From CAYRIY01 sp964424335 (GTDB lineage Bacteria; Bacillota; Limnochordia; DTU080; RSA5), in the NCBI GenBank assembly GCA_964424335.1, contig CAYRIY010000031.1, positions 1 to 32,984 on the forward strand: a stretch of 32,984 nt of DNA, in the 5' to 3' direction. This document shows, piece after piece, positions 31,297 to 32,984 of this stretch (positions within the stretch are counted from its first letter, which is position 1; each line of letters begins with the position of its first letter). The translations under genes were made by a program, and so were the position numbers. Below the pieces are notes generated by a model. The model ran no database searches. It saw nothing but the letters and a program-made list of their open reading frames with translations, and was not told the origin of the DNA.

Positions 31297-32984
31297 GTGA
31301 GTGTTTACGAGCGATTGCGCGAGCTATTCGACAAGCCCCCGCGGGCCTTCTCCCCTGCGCCGATCTGGTGGTGGAGCGGCGATCCTCTCGACACCCAGCG
31401 GCTTCGCTGGCAAATGGACCGATTCGTCGAAGGGGGCGTTTTCAACCTCGTCATACTAAACCTGGCCCCGACCGGCCCCCTGTACGGATCTGACCCCGAC
31501 CAACCACGCTTCTTTTCGGAGGCTTGGTGGGAGATCTTCGAGGACGTGTGCATCTACGCCGAGGAGAAAGGGATCTCACTTTGGTTTTACGATCAAATCG
31601 GATTTTCCGGAGCGAACATCCAAGGGGAAATCGTTCGCAAGGCGCCCGAGTTCGCCGGCCGATGGCTTGAATCGACACATGTCGAAGGTGAAGGCGACCT
31701 TGCGCTCACCTGTCCTTGGAATGGCGAGCCACTAGCTGCGGGCGCGGTGCAGATCGACGAGGAGGGGCGAGCGATTGGCCCTGTGATCCACGTCCCAATC
31801 GAGGATGGCGTCGCTCGAATCCACGTCGAAGGACGACATCGGTTGCGCATGGCGTACTCGATCCAGAGGGGATTTGACTACTTTAACCCCGACGCATGTC
31901 GCAAGCTGCTCGAGACGGTCCACGGCGCCTATGAGGCGAGAGTAGGTAAGCACTTCGGCAAGGCGATCGTCGGTTCGTTCCAAGATGAACTGCCTTCCCT
32001 TCCCAGTTGGGGGCCGGAGTTTGGCCGCCGTTTTGCCGAGCGGTGGGGATATGCCATCGAGCCCCACCTGATCGCGCTTTGGGAGCGCGATGACGAGAAA
32101 AGCCGCGAGGTGCGGGTGCACTACCACCGCCTGCGCGCCGAGATGGCCGAAGAGGCGCTGTTCAAGCCGATGTTTGCATGGCATGAGCGGCACGGCCTCA
32201 TCTGCGGCTTTGACCAACAGAGCCCGTCTCGGGCCGGTGAGCCTTCGGCCACCGTGCAGCAGTACGCCGACTACATCGCCACGCACCGGTGGTATCAGGC
32301 GCCCGGGAGCGACCACCATGGCGATGCGAAGATTCACAGCTCGATGGCGCACCTGTACGGCCGCAAGCGTGTGTGGATCGAGTCGTTCCACTCGAGCGGT
32401 TGGGGCGGCACCATCGAGGAGACCTTTGATTGGCTCTTGCCATGGTTTAGGGCAGGTGCGACACTTTACAACCCTCATGCCGTCTACTACTCGACGCGCG
32501 GGGGTTGGTGGGAGTGGGCGGCTCCGTCGACCTGCTGGCGACAACCTTATTGGAAGCACTACGCACAGTTCGCAGCGGCGATTGCTCGGTTGAGCGCAGT
32601 CTTGAGCGAAGGGGTCCACGTTTGCGACATCGGCCTCCTTTTTCCGACGGTGACCATCCAAGCGGGACTGGCGCCTGCGGGCGCGACGCCCGATGCAGAG
32701 CGCGCCCACCGAGCGTATATGGACCTCGTCGGGGTGATGCACTGGCAAAAGCCCGATCCCGGCGTGTTGGATCAGGACGCAAGGGATTACGACGTGCTCG
32801 ACGATGCGTCGGTCAAGCGGGGGGAGGTGAAGGACGGCGCCCTGGTCATCGGGGATGAGCGCTTTAGCGTGATCGTGACGCCGGGCTGCACGGTGATGGA
32901 TGTGGGCGTCGCCCGGACATTGCTCCGCTTTGCACGGACTGGCGGAACGTGGATTGCCGTCGGCGCCTTGCCCGAGCAAATCAT
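31297..32984 (+). CDS. GH106-like putative alpha-L-rhamnosidase, truncated by window end
   Basis: An open frame from GTG 31297, preceded by GAGGTGAT, runs without a stop for 562 codons to the window edge. The N-terminus (RAFSPAPIWWWSGDPL, RLRWQMDRFVEGGVFNLVI, LWFYDQIGFSGANIQG) and later SFQDELPS, FEGWGPEFGRRF-like text (WGPEFGRRFAERWG), HHGDAKIHSSMAHLYGR and VWIESFHSSGWGG resemble the (beta/alpha)8 catalytic region of GH106 alpha-L-rhamnosidases and related uncharacterised proteins. The family is usually 800-1100 aa, so C-terminal domains lie outside. There is no signal peptide, so it is probably intracellular. It is translationally coupled to the GH172 gene. The family call is moderate; rhamnose specificity is inferred. 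Confidence 0.7.
   Translation, partial: MSVYERLRELFDKPPRAFSPAPIWWWSGDPLDTQRLRWQMDRFVEGGVFNLVILNLAPTGPLYGSDPDQPRFFSEAWWEIFEDVCIYAEEKGISLWFYDQIGFSGANIQGEIVRKAPEFAGRWLESTHVEGEGDLALTCPWNGEPLAAGAVQIDEEGRAIGPVIHVPIEDGVARIHVEGRHRLRMAYSIQRGFDYFNPDACRKLLETVHGAYEARVGKHFGKAIVGSFQDELPSLPSWGPEFGRRFAERWGYAIEPHLIALWERDDEKSREVRVHYHRLRAEMAEEALFKPMFAWHERHGLICGFDQQSPSRAGEPSATVQQYADYIATHRWYQAPGSDHHGDAKIHSSMAHLYGRKRVWIESFHSSGWGGTIEETFDWLLPWFRAGATLYNPHAVYYSTRGGWWEWAAPSTCWRQPYWKHYAQFAAAIARLSAVLSEGVHVCDIGLLFPTVTIQAGLAPAGATPDAERAHRAYMDLVGVMHWQKPDPGVLDQDARDYDVLDDASVKRGEVKDGALVIGDERFSVIVTPGCTVMDVGVARTLLRFARTGGTWIAVGALPEQI

Noticed and set aside
31732..32979. 415-codon minus-strand ORF at the window end
   Set aside because: It lies wholly antisense to the GH106-like frame, which has family-like sequence and a coupled start. 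Its residues are Arg/His/Pro-rich shadow composition.
1..32984. CRISPR arrays, tRNA/rRNA genes, insertion sequences, prophage or integrase genes
   Set aside because: Looked for on both strands; no regularly spaced repeats, cloverleaf-like or rRNA segments, transposase motifs or terminal inverted repeats were seen.

Overview
The window (about 33 kb, mid-to-high GC, four 100-N assembly gaps) is a bacterial chromosomal segment. The gene content suggests a Bacillota-like, possibly diderm, plant-polysaccharide degrader. Points in favour are strong GGAGG-type ribosome sites with frequent TTG/GTG starts, a seven-gene Mrp antiporter operon, an AraR-type (GntR-LacI chimera) regulator, a MarR/heterodimeric ABC exporter operon, and a small methyltransferase family I associate with Bacilli. 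Both sugar-binding proteins have signal-peptidase-I-like leaders with no lipobox cysteine, which is unusual for a monoderm. The taxonomic placement is inference.

Layout, left to right. 0.1-2.8 kb: a possible ORF relic, a DHA2-family drug exporter and a SAM methyltransferase closed by a clear terminator. 2.8-5.9 kb: a pectin-fragment locus with a palindromic operator, oligogalacturonate lyase (PL22), an ABC sugar-binding protein, and then only the C-terminal stub of an Ldh_2-family dehydrogenase. No permease genes are present, so this looks like a deletion scar. 6.0-12.8 kb: cstA-like transporter (gapped) and mrpABCDEFG (gapped three times). 12.9-14.1 kb (minus): a CPA2 Na+/H+ antiporter, so this block is centred on sodium and pH homeostasis. 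14.3-18.1 kb: an SLC45/GPH-like MFS sugar transporter and the HrpB helicase.

18.2-24.8 kb (all minus): a tight four-gene operon of MarR regulator, two ABC exporter half-transporters and an S9D-type serine peptidase. The ABC pair shows the complementary degeneracy of a heterodimeric exporter. One half has Asp for the catalytic Glu and Gln for the switch His; its partner has LSEGQ for LSGGQ. A 51-residue insertion lies directly after the A-loop of the degenerate NBD. 24.9-25.75 kb: a membrane M50-like HEAGH metalloprotease with an apparent frameshift.

25.8-33.0 kb: a second glycan locus. A 362-aa AraR-like repressor diverges from a gene for an L-arabinose-isomerase-family enzyme, followed by an ABC sugar-binding protein, a GH172 (DUF2961) enzyme and a GH106-like (putative alpha-L-rhamnosidase) protein that runs off the window end. 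A good promoter (TTGGAC-N17-TACTAT) overlaps a GTATATATAC palindrome. A 16-bp element, CAACTTATATGTATAT, is repeated exactly in front of the isomerase and in front of the binding protein, which predicts a local regulon. The combination points to an uptake and breakdown pathway for an arabinofuranose/rhamnose-containing plant glycan, but the exact substrate cannot be read from sequence. It is the best candidate here for an undescribed system.
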